A stretch of DNA of 64,000 nucleotides from Vitellaria paradoxa (GCA_019916065.1 CM034233.1:26299936-26363935), one strand, 5' to 3'. Shown: positions 20,714 through 32,776, numbered from the stretch's first letter. The notes: generated from the letters alone by a model not told the origin. A program made the numbers and translations.

Positions 20714-22040
20714 TCACTAGTATTATATATAAGGTAGAGTCTGACAGCGTCACATAAAAATTAACTTGCATTACGTTGTGATATCTGACACTTAATTATA
20801 ATTATCTTTATGTGACACCTCATTAGGATTTAACTTGCATTATGTTTGTGACGCGTGGCATCTAATTATAATTATCTTAATTATCATATAAAGAAATTAG
20901 TATTTTACATAATTACTATTTATTCACAATTTTTAATTTTATTTAAACTAGAATATTTATAGATATCACTTGATATTTTTATTTAATTTATACTTCTATT
21001 TATCATATAATTTTTTTATTTTTTTATATTTAAAACATATTCTTATTTTTTATTTTTCTATATTTTAACAAATTATTATTTAAAACATAATAAATATTAT
21101 TATTGTTATTAAATAAGATAATGTAAAAAAATATTTATCTTGTTAAATAAAAGTTTTAATGATAAATAATAATAATAATATTATTAAATAAAATAATGTA
21201 AAAAAATAGTAACTTGTTAAATAAAGAATTTAATTTATTAACAAATAATATGTCTTTTATTATTTTTATCATTACACAAAATAAGTGATATATCTTAAAT
21301 CAAATTATAATATTGTTTAATAAAATTATATATATTATAATATTATTTATTAAAAATCAAAAAAATTTAGAAATTAAAAAATAAAATTAGTAATGGATAA
21401 ATCAATCTAATTGAAATGCCACTCAAACTTTTATTGGATTTGGACTTTCAATTCGATCAAAATAATATTCTAATCAGAATAAGATAGAACTTCAAAATAG
21501 CATTCTAATCTAAATAGAATAAGACTCTCATAAATGCAAAATTTATAAATAAATACGAAATTTTATTTTCTTTTCTTCCAATTTTTTTAGGGTTTTTTAT
21601 TACTACAATTTTCTTTTCGACTTCGCGATTTAGATACATACTTAAATTTTTATTTTTTCAAATTTTTATATGTAATTGATATATATATTTTGTAAGTTTT
21701 TATATATAATTGATATATATATATACACACACTGTGGTAGGAAGAGTAGAAATAATAACTATAAAAATTGTTTAATTATACGAGTAAGTATTATTATTCT
21801 TCAATTTTTTTGATTTTTTCTTTTCTTTTTATTTATTAAAATTTGAATTTAATCAAATCGATACTATTGATGGTATTAATATTTTAATTCGTTTTATATT
21901 TACTATTTAATTGAATTTATATAAATAACAATATATATTACATTCAAATAAATTTTTACAACTCAACTATTTTTGTATATAATAATACTCTCAACTATAT
22001 AATATGATAAATCTGTGTATCGCACATGTCTTATTACTAA
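20714..22040 (+). mobile_element. Non-autonomous Helitron-like element, unit B
   Basis: This candidate starts at TCACTAGTATTATATATAAGG (preceded by A) and ends ...GCACATGTCTTATTACTAA (followed by T). That satisfies the Helitron rules of a 5' TC, a 3' CTRR and insertion between A and T. A weak TGTG/CACA stem lies just upstream of the end. The interior is AT-rich, noncoding and homologous to the preceding unit A, so the two stand head to tail. Helitron identity is inferred from ends only. Confidence 0.42.
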
Positions 22041-22352
22041 TTTAACATATATATATATATATAATAACTATAAAAATTGTTTAATTATACGAGTAAGTAT
22101 TATTATTCTTCAATTTTTTTGATTTTTTCTTTTCTTTTTATTTATTAAAATTTGAATTTAATCAAATCGATACTATTGATGGTATTAATATTTTAATTCG
22201 TTTTATATTTACTATTTAATTGAATTTATATAAATAACAATATATATTACATTCAAATAAATTTTTACAACTCAACTATTTTTGTATATAATAATACTCT
22301 CAACTATATAATATGATAAATCTGTGTATCGCACATGTCTTATTACTAATTT

Positions 22353-22369
<17 letters not shown>
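21752..22369. repeat. Exact 309-bp tandem duplication
   Basis: 21752-22060 and 22061-22369 are identical as far as I can read. They start ATAATAACTATAAAAATTG and end in the TA microsatellite after TTACTAATTTAAC. The duplication includes the 3' Helitron-like terminus. The lack of any difference in very AT-rich sequence implies a very recent event or an assembly duplication. Confidence 0.9.

Positions 22370-22400
<31 letters not shown>
22353..22400. repeat. (TA)n microsatellite
   Basis: Uninterrupted AT dinucleotide run closing the tandem duplication. Confidence 0.95.
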
Positions 22401-22402
<2 letters not shown>

Positions 22403-22645
22403 TTATGTTGTTTCACTGATAAAGGGGATGAGAGGGTTACTCCAGTTGATACCATTAACCAAGTGCCTCTTCACCAAGGCCCACCATTCCTCTTGTCACA
22501 TATTTAAATCAATTACTTTACGAGTGCTTAGATTCTTAAAATAAATGTCAAAAATTTTAATCTTTATCATTTTTTTTAACTTTTGTCAATCAAATTTCAT
22601 TACATATTATTTTTACACTAATTTTATTTTCTTTTTTAATTTTTT
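22401..22645. other. Gene-free interval
   Basis: The short moderate-GC segment 22410-22500 (GGGGATGAGAGGGTTACTCC...) stands out from its surroundings. It has no recognisable coding or RNA motif. Confidence 0.35.
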
Positions 22646-23139
22646 TGGTAGATTGTATATATCTCTCCTTAACATTTGGATAATTATACTTAACACTTTC
22701 AAAATTTAAAAGTTACACTTTCTTCTTTTATTTTGAAATGTTGTTAACATTGACATATAAAATCAACCACTAAAATTTAACCAAAAAAATGTTTAATTAA
22801 CTAAAATTTAGTTATTTTTCCTATTTTACCTCTCATTTTTCATATTTTCGTCAGTTTTCTTTGACAAAATCTCCAAAACCAAGTAAAAGAAAAAGTAAAA
22901 TAGAAAATTTTTGAGAATTTTGGTAAAGAAAACTGACAAGATGTGATAGAAAAATGAGTAAAATAAGAAAAATATTTAAATTTTTGGTTAATTTGAAATT
23001 TTATATTAAGTTTTAACAACTGATTTATTAGAAGAGGTCAATGTTAATAATATTTCAAAATAAGAGAAGCAAGTGTAACTTTTAAATATTGAGAGTACTA
23101 AGTGTAATTACTCAAATATTAAGGGGAGGTAGGTGTACC
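22646..23139. mobile_element. Foldback MITE with long terminal inverted repeats
   Basis: The left arm (CTCCTTAACATTTGGATAATTA, AAAATTTAAAAGTTACACTT, TTATTTTGAAATGTTGTTAACATTGAC) is the reverse complement, at high identity, of the right arm (GTCAATGTTAATAATATTTC, AAGTGTAACTTTTAAATATT, TAATTACTCAAATATTAAGG). The pairing continues inward with a mirrored CAGTTTTCTTTGACAAAATC/GTAAAGAAAACTGAC core, so nearly the whole 494 bp folds on itself. It has no coding capacity. Poly-T tracts on both sides hide the target duplication. Related to 12780-13210. Confidence 0.75.
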
Positions 23140-25144
23140 TTTTTTTTTTTTTTTTAGCAAACTAAAACACCACCTACATCTTTACAAACATTTATCCTTG
23201 CGTTTAAGATATGTTCGGGTCATCAATTTTTATAAAATAAAAAAAAAATTTAACTATTATCAATTTTTTACAATTTGCTCCACCAATCATATTTTTTATT
23301 TTTATTAACTTGTTTTTAATTTTTATCATTTTTTTAACTTTTTTATGAATTTTTTTCAAATTTTATCATTTTTTAACTTTTATTATTTTTTACCAAATTT
23401 CCCTAATTTTTATATATTTTTACCAAATACACTATCAAAAACTAACTTGATACAGTCGCATTCTGATACAAAATTACACTTTTATCTCATATTATTATTA
23501 TTATTATTATTATTATTTCGATTAAAAATGTTCTGACTAATTTACAAAATTTAACTAATCCCTTCCGCATCCAAACATACGCAGACTGATCCAGGCCTTG
23601 GTGGCGATACCTGAATCATTCCCGTTTATTACTTCCAACTTATTGTTACTTTAACTTACCTTCATGGCTTCTTGCGTCAGCTTGATTTAATCTCTGCATA
23701 TTTTTTCAGTGCAATCACTTTGGACTCTTCAATTGTATAGTCATTGTACATATGACGCAATATATTTAAATATCCTTATATATTTTCTACCATGAAGTAG
23801 AAGAGAACGACCCGTTGACGTATTACCCCTTGTCTTTTAGTTGATGTTCTGGCCGTATCAAATTATTTGAGAGTTTAAAGTTAGAAAAAAAAATTTTTAA
23901 CCTAAAAATTTGAGTCTTATACTATAAATACTCTTAGGTGCATTGAAACTAAAGAAAAGAAAATTTAAAATAATTAATATATATATATATATATTTTTAA
24001 ATTTGGAGCCTTCAATTACGAGGTATTATTTCTATAAATTAAAATAAGTTAAAAAAATATTTTGAAATTAAGACGAGCATTGAAGTTAAGTAGTTAATAA
24101 ATTTAAAATAATTAAAGATATATATCCATATTTTTTTTATTAGGACCTTCTTATTGAAGAGGGTTTTGGACGATTACCTAAATTGTCTAATAGTTCAACC
24201 GGCCCTATTGATGTTACTATGTGTAGTATTCTATTAATATTAAAGATGGTTAAAAGTAATTAGTTTTATTGTATTACTTCTTTTTGTTACTCTATCTCGA
24301 GGATGACTCTTCTTATCTTCACTAAATTAGGATAATTTCCGTCCTTATAGTGTATACCTCGAGCATATGCTCATTATTTTGTATATTTTTTATTTTCTAG
24401 TATTATCATTTAAAAAAAAAAATAATACACATGTCACAAAAATTACATTAATTGACTAAGCTAAGGCGAGCAAATTATAGAAGTACTTGATAACCACAAG
24501 TGCAGGAGGGGTCATCGGTAGCAACTTAAAATTTAACTATTGATCATTCTTTCACATATGGGGACCATTAACTAATTTGGTTGTGAGGGATTATTATTGA
24601 ATGGTTGGGTCGGGTTGAGAATGTTGGGTCATAGGAAATTTACTTAAATTAAATAAAATAAGTTACTGAACAAAAGGTGGGCATTTGACCATAAGGAATT
24701 GGTAGTTAAGCTAGCATGAAATCAAGTGAGATTAAAAAGGGGCTGTGCTTGGACATTATGAAAGCAAGTCTCAATCGGGCAAGTGATCAAGCAGTCCACT
24801 CATTAGGCACTCATGATTATAATATCACTGAATTAATTTATAAACTAGATAATTGAAGTTAAAAAAGATGAGATATAGAATTATAAATAATTCATAAGTA
24901 CTTATTCCTCGCCCCAAAAAAAAAAAATAATCCGCAAGTTTCTAACTATAACATTGCCCAAACGAGTTTGAAAGGACTAAAACATAATAATGGAATTTGA
25001 GATTAGCTAGAATTAAGGAAAAACAGTTTATAATTAAACAAGGTATTGAATCACAAGTTCAATGACGACCCAAAATCATAACATTGTCAAATTTGATTTC
25101 TAAAACAATTTGAAGAATCATAACATTGCACCGTACGTACTCGA
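23140..25144. other. Gene-free AT-rich interval
   Basis: Nothing coding is recognisable. Features seen are an ATT trinucleotide array (23490-23515), a TA microsatellite (23979-23994), and moderate-GC patches near 23560-23640 and 24475-24640 without identifiable content. Confidence 0.45.
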
Positions 25145-25264
25145 TTAATTGTCCCAATAGCTCCAAGACCCTTTTCTTTGTACTCTCTTCATTCTAGCTT
25201 GATTTGGCTCTTTCTCACTTGTACCCTTGATGCCATTTAAGACTTTAAACATCGTATTTACTTC
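25145..25264 (-). CDS. Candidate terminal exon of an unidentified gene (39 codons)
   Basis: On the minus strand a TTTGTAG acceptor at 25267-25265 precedes an exactly in-phase open stretch of 39 codons. It includes FKVLNGIKGTSEKEPNQARM and ends KRVQRKGSWSYWDN before TAA. Composition and amino-acid use are protein-like, in contrast to the surrounding AT-rich DNA. I do not recognise the family. It may be the 3' exon of a decayed or split gene with another relic at about 26090-26212. Confidence 0.25.
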   Translation of the reverse strand, partial: EVNTMFKVLNGIKGTSEKEPNQARMKRVQRKGSWSYWDN

Positions 25265-25881
25265 CTACAAATACATAAGCACCAAAGAATAACATAATTA
25301 AAATAAAAATGAACAATAAGTAAGTATATATTGAGTAATTTGTATGTTAAAAAAATATGATAATATATAATATTGCTTCCCAATTAAGAAGCAATGGGGG
25401 TAAGACTACATGGTTATTGGCGTAAGACAAATGTTTTAATATTTAATGTAAGTTCAATTCCTTTTTTAAGGTTTGCCGTTGTGATCGAATTTTAATGATG
25501 ATATAGATGGTAAGGGTAAGAAAAATATAACCATTCTAATTCAAACCACCTCAATACAAGTAGATATAACTTGTTACAATTAATCATAGGTAGAGGTATT
25601 TAGGGGGGTTAGGTGGACCATAACTCGAATAAAATTTTAGTTTAAAATTTTTTAAGTAATAATAGTATATGAGATTATGTCTTAATTGTCTATAATCTAG
25701 TTTAATATTTAATTTATAATCCAAATCTATTTCAAAAATTATGAATAAATTAGTAACCTTTAAAGCCCCTTAAAAAAAAAAACAAGGTAAAGGTTCATAC
25801 TACATGCCTTTGCCACTAAATCAAACTTTATAATATTTTTACCTTTTTAGTTAGATAGACAGTGTTTTTGTGCCCTCACGC

Positions 25882-25930
25882 ACGCAAACACACACACTCT
25901 CACTCTCTCTCTCTCTATATATGTATATAT
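25882..25930. repeat. Compound (CA)n-(CT)n-(TA)n microsatellite
   Basis: ACACACACTCTCACTCTCTCTCTCTCTATATATG forms an imperfect compound simple repeat. Confidence 0.85.
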
Positions 25931-26089
25931 CATCCCAATGGCAACAGAGTTGTTTGAGATTCTCAATATCATTTTACATCCCTAGGTAAGCCGAGTACTA
26001 GATTTATATATATATATAAATATATAAGGAAGATGACAAATTAGACGAATTGAATTTATCAATGTCAAGGCACATTGAAAAAAAAAAAT

Positions 26090-26212
26090 CTTCTTCAATC
26101 TTATCCGAGAATGACAGCAATGTTGATGATGGTGACAAAAGCTCTAATTTCACATTCAAACTATTCATAGCTTGAAAAAGCCGAACACCATCCTCAGGGA
26201 GGAAGTGAACCT
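26090..26212 (-). pseudogene. Exon-like coding relic of unknown gene
   Basis: After an ATAATAG acceptor the minus strand reads VHFLPEDGVRLFQAMNSLNV and LELLSPSSTLLSFSDKIEED, then hits a poly-T/A tract that degrades the frame. The wording is protein-like and faintly resembles ACT-like C-terminal regions of plant bHLH proteins, but I cannot support that assignment. It is on the same strand as, and about 0.9 kb upstream of, the candidate exon at 25145-25264. Confidence 0.22.
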
Positions 26213-26705
26213 CTATTATGATTTGACATGTTTAGCAAAAACTTCTCTTTTCTAGTTTTGCGAACATTTTTTACAAAATAAATTTGTAATAAAGTTATAT
26301 GCACCCTTGTAAATTGATCTCAACTCAAATATGAATTGAGAACACCAAGTTAAGATATATATATATATATACATATATATATATTTTAAATAATGGTTTA
26401 ATTGCCTGTTGACTTGCTCAATTTAAAATAATTAAGTGGCCGACTATATATATTTATAAATTTGTTTTTAATTTAAAAATTTGTTATCTTGTGTGTTTAT
26501 ATTAAGAATTTATAGTAAACTGGACAAGTTTGTGTATTTAAATTGATGATTAATCATAACAGCAATCAATCATCTCTATTTGGTAGCTAAGGTAAAAAAA
26601 ATTCGTAACTCTGCTTTTCCAATTAGCTACATAAAAATAGTTGTTAATCATGTCCAGTGAATTTATAAGTAATCTAACATATATGTAAATACTTAGCTTT
26701 CACAT

Positions 26706-27250
26706 ATCGGTACAAATTAGGGATGTACAAAAAAAAATTGAACAATCTAAAAATTGAACTAGCTTGACCATTTTAGTTTGGATTAATACACATTTGTACA
26801 AAAATAGAGTTTGGTTAAGTTAAAAAATTAACAAATTGATATTTTCAGTTCGATTTTCAGGTTACTAGACAAAAAAATTAAATTTAACCGAATTGAAAAT
26901 AACCCAATCAAAAACTAACACAAAATCTAAAATATAACTAAACCTGAACTAACTCAAAACCAATTTAAAAAAAATATAATATATAATTTGTAATTATATA
27001 TAATGTACAATATTATAGAGCCAATATAATGTGTTTAAATTTCAAACTTATTTGAATTTTTAACATTATTTATTTGAATGCCTAGCAATCGAAAATAAGT
27101 AAATTGACTCAATCCAAAAATTGAACCAACTTAACCCAATATTTTTAGTTTGGTTCTAAGTAAATTTACCAGCCAAAAAAAAAAAAAAAAATTAGTTTGG
27201 TTCTATGTTAAGTAGGAATCAGAACCGAATCGACACATGCTATAGGCAGG
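26706..27250. mobile_element. Possible hAT-like MITE rich in GGTT/AACC-type motifs
   Basis: Left end TTAGGGATGTACAAAA and right end on the other strand TATAGCATGTGTCGATTC are imperfect inverted repeats. The interior repeatedly pairs AACCGAA/TTCGGTT-like and CCAAACTA/TAGTTTGG-like phrases, a common layout of degenerate plant hAT MITEs. Target duplication is not resolved and confidence is low. Confidence 0.35.
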
Positions 27251-27611
27251 TAAAAACTCAATCTAAATCAATTATTGATTAATTAAAAAAATAACCAAAA
27301 ATAATGTTTGAACTATAAGTATGTTGATTTGTCCAAAATATTTTTAATCGCCAATGTTGTAATTTGGGCTGTATTATAAAACAAGACGAATCTTCCATTT
27401 AGACTAATGCTTAATAGTTTTAGTGTTAAGCAATGTGAATTTGTTATTACAACGTAAACAATGTGAATCATATCAATTTTAATTGAAAAGTTACAAGTTT
27501 ATTATATTAGTTGAAAATGAATGATTTCCAAATAACCGTTAGTGTAAGTAGGATCAGGAATGTCGCTCTGTTTAAATTATTTGTTTTAAGCTCTTGGAAT
27601 CTCTTTCAAAT

Positions 27612-27839
27612 TGATAAAATAAAGAAAATATAGAGAATTGGGAATAAAAAAAAGAGAAAAGAATTGTATTAATCTGTATAAGAATACAAAGAGGCTATAT
27701 AAGCAAAGCTAGAACTAGAATTGGAAACTAAAATAAAGGCCTATAACGAAAAGGATATCCTAACTTTTATATATACAAGATTACAACGGTTAGCGTAAAT
27801 TTTATAAATGTCAACACATATATTCTATATATGTCAACA
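27612..27839 (-). repeat. 3' LTR of Copia element 2 (minus-strand element)
   Basis: Begins TGATAAAATAAAG and ends TGTCAACA. Homologous to 32541-32776, with about 20 bases missing after TTGTATT and scattered substitutions. Confidence 0.9.
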
Positions 27840-27850
27840 CCTTTCCTCAA
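27840..27850 (-). other. Polypurine tract of Copia 2
   Basis: On the minus strand TTTGAGGAAAG immediately precedes the TGTTGAC start of the 3' LTR. Confidence 0.75.
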
Positions 27851-27859
27851 ATTCAAGAT

Positions 27860-29280
27860 GGTAATGAAGAGGTCAACTTGAATTTGGACACAAGCTCATG
27901 ATGATGACCAAGAAGATGAGATTTGGTGAATATATCTGTAAGCTGGTCAGCAGTAGAAATATGGGACAACTGAAGAGTATCTTGCTTGAAATAGTGACGA
28001 ATGAAATGATAGTCAATCCCTATATGTTTTGTACGCTATGAAAGGCATCATTGTGGGCAATTTGGATGACACTAGTATTATCACAATACAGATGAGTATT
28101 AGTGGTGAAAGACAGTGCCATATCTGCAAGAAGCCAACGAAGCTAGAGGAGCTCAAAAGTAGTGTCAGAAAGTGTACGATATTCAGTCTCGGTGCTGGAG
28201 CTAGCAATGGTAGACTACTTCTTACGTGGCCAAGAGATGAGTGAAGTTCCAAGAAAGAAGGGCCAAAAAAGAAGCAGTATCCGGTAGTAGAGCGATGATC
28301 AATAGGGTCACTAGCCTAATTAGTATTCGAAAAGGCATGCAACTGTAATGAAAAAGATGAGGAAAAGAAAAGCCCATGAAATAAAGTATTCTTGATATAC
28401 CTTGGAATCTAAAGAATAGCTGCATAGTGAGTAGATTGGGGTGCATGTATAAGTTGGTTAACCAAGATAACAGCATAAGAGATGTCTGGGTGAGTCATAG
28501 TGAGATATATAAGACTCCCAACAAGCTCTCGATAAAAACTTGGATCAGATAAGAGTTCACCCTCATTTACAAGTAACTTCACATTAGATTCCAAAGGACT
28601 ATCAACCGTTTTATTATCAGTAAGACCAGCTTAAGATAGAAGGTTAGAAATATATTTAGCTTGGGAGAAATAATATCCCTGAGAACAAGAAGTGACCTTA
28701 AGACTCAAGAAATAGCTAAGTGTACCCAAATCCTTCATTTCAAAGTGTTGACTAAGAAACTACCAAAGTGCATTAATCTTAGATAAATCATTGCTAGTTA
28801 TTACCATATCATCAACATAAAGTGGTAGAAAAATGTACCAGTGGAAGAGCAAAGTCATAGGCACTGGGTGCAAAACCTTACTGGGCTAAAACAGAGTTAA
28901 ACTTAGAAAACCAAGCTAGAAAACCAAGCTTGAGGAGATTGTTTAAGCCCATGGAGTGCCTTACAAAGTTGTTAGACTTTCTAAAGAGGATGAGAATATC
29001 CAGGAGGAGAAGTCATGTAAACCAGATCACCATTAAAGAAGGCATTTTAAACATCCATCTGGAATAACGTCCATCGCCAAATTGCTGTAATGGCCAGTAA
29101 GAATCGAAAAGAAGTTAGGCGAGCCACGGGGGCAAAAGTCTTCTCATAATTAATGCTGTACTCCTGAGTAAATCCCATCACAACAAGATGAGCTTTATAA
29201 TGCTCCACTAATCCATCTGCTCGAGTCTTTATTTTATAAACCCATTTGCACCCTACTATAGTTTTGTGATGTGGCAAGTC
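27860..29280 (-). pseudogene. Copia 2 reverse transcriptase and RNase H, broken
   Basis: RT starts at 29277 with VGCKWVYKIKTRADGLVEHY and FTQEYSINYEKTFAPVARL. It continues through ALHGLKQSPQAWFSKL in another frame. The catalytic YVDDMVI is encoded near 28818-28800. The segment at 28594-28409 gives YRELVGSLIYLTMTHPDISY. An RNase H-like region follows to about 27860 (IASSSTETEYRTLSD). A short duplication of the KLGFLAWFSK phrase (around 28912-28936) and several stops interrupt it. Not functional. Confidence 0.88.
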
Positions 29281-30972
29281 AACCAGGTCTCAAGTATGGG
29301 TAGAAATAAGAGCATTTAGTTCATCATTTATTGTTTGCTGCCAAAGTGGGTTAGAACTAGCCTTGTGATAAGAGCAAGACTTGTAAAGAGAAGTAATAAC
29401 AGAATAGCAATGGTAATATTTAAGAAAAGAAAGAAGAGCTCTTACCCAGGTGAGATGGTGAAATTCAGGTGATAATGGGGTAGAACCAGTAGGAGAAGGT
29501 TCAAGAGCAGAAGGTAGAGGTGAGAAATCCACAAATGTGCCAGATGAGCCAGGTGAGGACGTCGAATGGTCACCTTAAGAGTTTGAAGAACCTGCATTAC
29601 AAAAGATAGTATCTGGAAAGAGGGTAATAGAAGAATCAGTAAAAATGGGTGAATGATAAGAAGGGCTAGAGGAAAATTTGAACATGTCAGTAAATATACG
29701 ATGTTCTTAGAACTGAACATGGCGAAAAAAACGGAGGCATTTGGAAATGGGATCATAACATCAATAGCTATTTTGTTCAATACCATAGCCAAGAAAATAA
29801 TACAAGCAAGGGCGAGGCTTTGATTTAGTACGCTCATGTTGGGAAAGAAGGACAAAATAAGTACATCAAAAAATTTTGAGACATGAATAATCTAGTACGG
29901 TCCTATATGCTTATAAGGATAGCAATTAGAAATTGTGGAAAAAGGAACCCTATTAATTGTGTAAACAGCTGTGAAGGCGACTTCTCCCCAAAACTTTTCA
30001 GGTAGAGAAACAGAATGAGAAGTAATCAAATGATATTTAAAACATGATGATATTTTTGTTCAGCACGACCATTCTACTAGGATATATAAGGATAAGATAA
30101 ATGAGGAAAAGATTCATTATGTTCAAGATTTGCAAGAATAGAATTATCTTTATATTCAATAGCATTATCGGAATGAAAAAGTTTAATCTTGGGAGAAAAT
30201 TAAGTCTAGATCACTTTGTAAAAATTATCAAAAATTTTGGGTAACTTAAATCGATTATGAACTAAATAAATCTGAGTATATTGTGAAAAATCATTAACAA
30301 AAAATCACAAAATAACGACTCCCCCTTAGTTGCATTGGTGTAGGTCTCCAAATATCAGAATGAACAAGATTAAAAGGTACAACAGAAATAGAATCACTTT
30401 TATTAAATGGTAAAACAATTTGTTTTCCTAATTGACATAGTAAATAATGAAAAAAGGAAAAATCAGCAGGACCTAAATGTCCTTTTGATGCTAACAAACG
30501 GACACAAGATAATAAAGTATGATTAAGACGAGAATGCCACAATCTGCAAGTGGTTGATAGTCGTAACTGGTTGAGAAACTGATGAAGAGGGGCTCGAAAG
30601 ATGCAGGGAAGTAAGCTCAAAGAGGCGACCAATTTTACACCTTGTCCCAATCAACTGCTTTGTCTGAGGACCCTGCACAACACACCCATCATTAAAAAAT
30701 TTCACAATGTAACCAAGTTCAGCAAGTTGACCCACATAGAGAAGATTTAAGGATAACTTGGAAACAAAATAAGTATTAGGTATGCAAAAATTATGATTAG
30801 TGATGAAGCAAACATGATTAACTGACATATGGGAACTATTAACAGTATAGATTAATAGGGCTTGTGAAAAGGACCGCTTATGAGAAAGTAAGGAAGAGTC
30901 AAAAGTCATGTGATTATAACAAGCAAAATCAATATACCAGGGGGATATAGACATACTTATGTTGGCAAACAA
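29281..30972 (-). pseudogene. Copia 2 protease/integrase region, broken
   Basis: 30972-30523 encodes the protease-to-integrase linker (SPWYIDFACYNHMTFDSSLL, LSLNLLYVGQLAELGYIVKF). The usual DSGA-type protease motif is altered here to IDFA. 30650-30294 has the GAG-pre-integrase zinc module (CRLWHSRLNHTLLSCVRLL) and the start of the integrase core (VPFNLVHSDIWRPTP). 29855-29290 is the integrase C-terminal and variable linker in shifted frames (YGIEQNSY-like and ICLRFFRHVQ-like wording near 29720-29790). Multiple stops. Confidence 0.82.
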
Positions 30973-31079
30973 AGGAGGAGAAGAACGAGTGATAACTTGG
31001 TGGACTATAACCTCAACATCAGTAGTAGTAAGGGATGAAGGGGTGGTGGAACCTGGGTGTCTAGAATAAGATGTAGCAG

Positions 31080-31916
31080 TAATTTGATGGTGGGGTTGAG
31101 ATTTGGAGCACTTGCCTTGAGTTTAGGGCAGTCACTAATAAGATGATGTTCCTTGTTGCAATAATGACACCAGACTTAGTTGCATTTTGAAAATGCAGTA
31201 AGAGTGGAAGATACAGCAGAGATGGCCTCAATATGAGTGCTAGCCATGACTAAGTCTGAGATCTGTAATTGACGAGTATTCTTGTGGGTCTTTTAAGAAA
31301 GAAGCTTGGTGAGAATAGTTTCAGGAGATAGTAAGGGAGAGCGATACAGAAGAGAAGCTCGAGTATTCTCAAAATCATCTCGAATCCCGATCATAAAGTG
31401 AATGAATTGACGTCGATCTCTATATACCGCAAACAATTTGATAGACTCAACATCTTTAAATGAGGGATCGACTTGAGAGAGTTGATCCCAGAGGCTATGG
31501 ACTTAGACATGATAGTCGACAATGGACTAACTAGGTTCATACCATATTTGATGGAGCTTAGATTTTAATTGAAATTATAGAGCAACATCACTAGTGCAAT
31601 TATACCAATTGGCTAGAAACTTCCAAGCAGCGTGAGCATTCTGAAACTTAGGAAGAAGACTCTGAATAACAGGACTAGAAGTATTAATAAACCAAAAAAT
31701 AATCTTACAATGAGCGCTGTCCCAATCTTCAAGGCGATTATCAAACTCTTCTCGTGTCTCTTTGTCTAATTTATGCAGCTTGAGATGTTTACCAATGACA
31801 TATCTCTAAAGCTTTTGTCTAATTAAAAACACAGACGTTTACTGGGACCAAATATTGTAGTTAGAGCTGTTAAGAATGGTATCGATCGAGCGTACAACAT
31901 CATTTTGAGAAGCCAT
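31080..31916 (-). pseudogene. Copia 2 gag with zinc knuckle, broken by stops but in one frame
   Basis: From the ATG at 31916 (MASQNDVVRSIDTILNSSN) one frame runs to about 31100. It has typical Copia gag content: ITNYFIGKHLKLHKLDKETR-like wording, then FKDVESIKLFAVYRDRRQFI and RDDFENTRASLLYRSPLL. It contains at least seven in-frame TAA/TAG codons but few frameshifts. A CCHC zinc knuckle, CHYCNKEHHLISDC, is encoded at about 31160-31119. Decay by nonsense transitions in a preserved frame suggests substitution rather than indel erosion. Confidence 0.8.
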
Positions 31917-32528
31917 GGTAAAAAAAGTGTATTGAGATGATAGAATTGGCAAAAACAAAGGACAAATTCTGAATCAGAGGGGTTAAAAACCCTATAAACA
32001 GGTTTGAACTGGGTAAAAAACTACCCAATAGGGGGCTAAATTGGTTGAAACTTGTCTTGGGTTGGTCTGGACCGGTTTAACTAAATCAGATGCAAGGCAG
32101 TGAGTCTGAGTCGCAAAGAAAGACCCAAACTACATGGCGTGAACCAACCCGAGTGAGCACCGATCAATTGGATACAGGCGCTAAACGATAAGACACAAGT
32201 CACGGCCAGAAGGAGGCTTCGCGCATGTGCAGGCATGTGGACAAGCAACCAGGACGTGAAGAAGCCTAATGGCGCGTGAATAGTGCGTGGTCGAGACAAG
32301 ATCAGCATAGAAAATACAGGCAGCGCGTGGAGGCGCGTGCGACAGTGTTTGGCTGAGAAAAAAATCTGTAGACTTGTTTGGAAAAGACGCAGAAACTAGT
32401 ATATTTTATTTCAAAATACTAACAGATAGAACTAAAGATGAAAAGGTAAAACATAAGGACCTCAAGATGGTTCATGACAGTGCTATGACAATTGAAACAC
32501 TAAAAAACAAAGAAACCACAAAAAAGAG

Positions 32529-32540
32529 GCTCTGATACCA
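32529..32540 (-). other. Primer-binding site (initiator tRNA-Met) of Copia 2
   Basis: On the minus strand TGGTATCAGAGC directly follows the 5' LTR. It is a perfect 12-base match to the usual plant primer site. Confidence 0.95.
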
Positions 32541-32776
32541 TGATAAAATAAAGAAAATACAGAGAATTGGGAAAAAAAGAGAAAAGAATTGTATTGAGAA
32601 TTTTATTAATCTGTACAAGAATACAAAAAAGCTGTATTGGCAAAGCTAGTACTAGAATTTGAAACTAAAATAAAGGCCTGTAACGAAAAGGATATCCTAA
32701 CTTCTATATAGACAAGATTACAACGGTTAGCGTGTATTTTATATATGTCAACACATATATTCTGTATATGTCAACA
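32541..32776 (-). repeat. 5' LTR of Copia element 2
   Basis: Begins TGATAAAATAAAG and ends TATGTCAACA. It is the partner of 27612-27839 and is adjacent to the primer-binding site. Confidence 0.9.

Larger units (their letters stand above)
27612..32776 (-). mobile_element. Copia (Ty1) LTR retrotransposon 2, degenerate, about 5.2 kb
   Basis: Both LTRs (27612-27839 and 32541-32776) bracket, reading leftward, a perfect 12-base tRNA-Met primer site (32540-32529), a leader, gag, integrase, RT and RNase H relics, and a purine-rich tract at 27850-27840. The two LTRs are distinguishable by eye and the coding region has many stops and frameshifts, so it is dead. The flanks CAAAT and TAAAG agree only at the central AAA, so I do not claim a target duplication. 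A neighbouring element family also ends near 32780. Confidence 0.93.

Noticed and set aside
32081..32308. 75-codon minus-strand ORF in a GC-richer patch
   Set aside because: It lies in the untranslated leader between the Copia 2 primer site and gag. No homology is recognised.
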